Below are positions 14,052-15,204 of a stretch of DNA of 15,204 nucleotides, one piece after another. The position numbers and the translations under genes are program-made. This stretch comes from Desulfobulbaceae bacterium (lineage in GTDB: Bacteria; Desulfobacterota; Desulfobulbia; Desulfobulbales; Desulfocapsaceae), in assembly GCA_030632405.1 (NCBI GenBank), contig DAOVUU010000012.1, forward strand, positions 1 through 15,204, written 5' to 3'. Under the pieces are notes generated by a model. The model searched no databases. It was not told the origin of the DNA and saw only the letters and a list, made by a program, of their open reading frames with translations. Position 1 is the stretch's first letter. Each line of letters opens with the position of its first letter.

Positions 14052-15204
14052 TCACCTCAGTCTTACCTGGACAACTCCTCTTACGGAGTTGCAGACAAAA
14101 ATCGCATCGGCCGATTTCACCATATCCTTCGTCAATATCTGCTCAACCATAACCACATAATCGTCACCCATCAATTTCTCTCGCATCACCCCAGGAAGCA
14201 GACCGCTGCTGACGGGAGGAGTCAGATACCTCCCCTGTTGACAGATGATTATATTGGAGATACACCCTTCAGTAACCTCTCCAGCCTCATTGCAGAAAAA
14301 CAACTCAAACAAGCCCTGCTGCTGTGCTTTTTTATATTCCTGATCATATATCTCTCTTAGAGTTGTTTTATGAAAGCACCATGGAGAATCCGTATCTGTG
14401 ACCCTGTCGGAAAAATCGACCAGGGGCAGATCACTCCTTTTTTGTCTTTGCAGGTCGACAGAAAGTGCACTCATTGCCGGCGGGTCGCAGGACACCGTCT
14501 TCAAAAAAACCCTGCCATCTTTTCTCAATACAAGACGTACACGCCTGCAGAAATTATCAAAATATGACTCCTCCCTTGACAGGGTCTCTTCAATCACTCC
14601 AGGGTCATAGGAAAATTTAAAAAACCGGGCGCTGGATTCGAGTCGTTTCAGGTGAGATTGAAGCAACCAGTAACCACTTTCAGGCTGCCAGAGTATTGTC
14701 TCAAAGAGTGTAAAATCAGGATGGGCATGAGTTAGAAACTTCCCCTTCAATAACGATTCCTTCCATTCCTCCTCCGGGTCTGAATCGTGTGTAATACCAG
14801 CACCAATCCCCATTTCTCCACTATCATTCCATAATCGAATTGTTCGAATGGGTACATTGAAAACAGCGCTGCCATCCGGTGCAAGATAACCGATTGCTCC
14901 TGTATAGACACCGCGCTGTTCGTTTTCCAGTTCATTGATAATCTGCATGGTACGTATCTTCGGTGCTCCGGTAATGGAACCACACGGGAAGAGAGCCCTG
15001 AATATATCAACCAGGTCAATATCGCTCATCTCAGCCCCGGACGTTTGCGCCCTGACTGTAGAGGTCATCTGTAACAGGCTTTCATACGACTCAATGTCAA
15101 AAAGAGTATCAACACTTACAGTGCTCTGTCCGTGACCGTGCATCAACCTGGAGAGATCATTCCGCAGCAGATCAACAATCATCACATTTTCACTTCTATT
15201 TTTA
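14052..15204 (-). CDS. pabBC: Fused aminodeoxychorismate synthase component I / aminodeoxychorismate lyase (5' end outside window)
   Basis: Makes p-aminobenzoate for folate from chorismate. The frame stays open to the right edge (KNRSENVMIVDLLRND), so the GTG at 15185 is internal and the N-terminal part is missing. The first half is a chorismate-binding domain: MIVDLLRNDLSRL, ESYESLLQMTSTV, the active-site motif FPCGSITGAPK (near residue 70 of the visible part) and YTGAIGYLAPDG. The second half is a class IV PLP aminotransferase-fold lyase: FTLFETILW, HKTTLREIYDQE with the likely PLP lysine, and EVTEGCISNIII...GLLPGVMRE. The fusion couples synthase and lyase. A glutaminase partner (PabA) is expected elsewhere. 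Distance to folC is too large for one operon. Confidence 0.93.
   Translation of the reverse strand, partial: KNRSENVMIVDLLRNDLSRLMHGHGQSTVSVDTLFDIESYESLLQMTSTVRAQTSGAEMSDIDLVDIFRALFPCGSITGAPKIRTMQIINELENEQRGVYTGAIGYLAPDGSAVFNVPIRTIRLWNDSGEMGIGAGITHDSDPEEEWKESLLKGKFLTHAHPDFTLFETILWQPESGYWLLQSHLKRLESSARFFKFSYDPGVIEETLSREESYFDNFCRRVRLVLRKDGRVFLKTVSCDPPAMSALSVDLQRQKRSDLPLVDFSDRVTDTDSPWCFHKTTLREIYDQEYKKAQQQGLFELFFCNEAGEVTEGCISNIIICQQGRYLTPPVSSGLLPGVMREKLMGDDYVVMVEQILTKDMVKSADAIFVCNSVRGVVQVRLR

Noticed and set aside
14044..14160. Short plus-strand frame with a good AAGGA site starting MAIHLSLTW
   Set aside because: It lies almost entirely antisense to the 3' end of pabBC, is about 38 codons long, and has no family features. 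The ribosome-like site is probably chance.

Overview
The window looks like chromosomal DNA of an anaerobic, moderately AT-rich Desulfobacterota (former Deltaproteobacteria), probably near the Desulfobulbales. This is an inference. It rests on an NtrX-type regulator tail, a B12-dependent class II ribonucleotide reductase, a small protein family I recall from sulfate reducers (9647-10045), a fused PabB-PabC enzyme, and dispersed repeats with a GATGGCGTC core of a kind I associate with this group. No phage, transposase, CRISPR array or defence island is visible. The content is mostly housekeeping.

Layout. Positions 1-138 are the C-terminal Fis-type helix-turn-helix of a sigma-54 activator, followed at once by hemB (152-1132, +). 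On the minus strand, nrdJ (4394-2223), a SEC-C motif protein (2178-1672) and a VanZ-like membrane protein (1657-1196) form one likely operon. The nrdJ promoter region holds two NrdR-box-like sites 31 bp apart, just downstream of a candidate -10. The 4395-4929 gap also holds a candidate 22-codon ORF (4800-4868, +) and a strong hairpin behind cspA. Further minus-strand genes are cspA (5130-4930), tRNA-Arg(CCG) (5437-5361), an HNH nuclease (5865-5569), folC (7203-5869) and a UvrD/PcrA helicase (about 9474 or 9510 to 7288).

A conserved small protein (9647-10045, +) and a GGDEF diguanylate cyclase (11138-10128, -) converge on a bidirectional terminator (10053-10100). The cyclase has an intact I-site, a Cys/His-rich N-terminus and a sigma-28-like promoter. 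A 487-bp AT-rich gap follows, rich in short inverted and direct repeats. Next come nagZ (11626-12693, +), a repeat element, and a tight three-gene plus-strand cluster: a duplicated TM2 protein, a DUF493/YbeD protein and an unrecognised 172-aa helical protein. The window ends inside a pabBC fusion on the minus strand (15204-14052).

Functional links: pabBC (p-aminobenzoate) and folC (glutamylation) both serve folate synthesis; hemB supplies tetrapyrroles, ultimately including the cobalamin that NrdJ needs; NagZ recycles peptidoglycan. The least expected signals are the family of degenerate GATGGCGTC repeats (7231, 9591, 11276-11590, 12655-12824), one of which supplies the last 12 codons of nagZ, and the three regulatory candidates (NrdR boxes, sigma-28 promoter, cspA leader hairpins). 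I did not find a clearly new multi-gene system.
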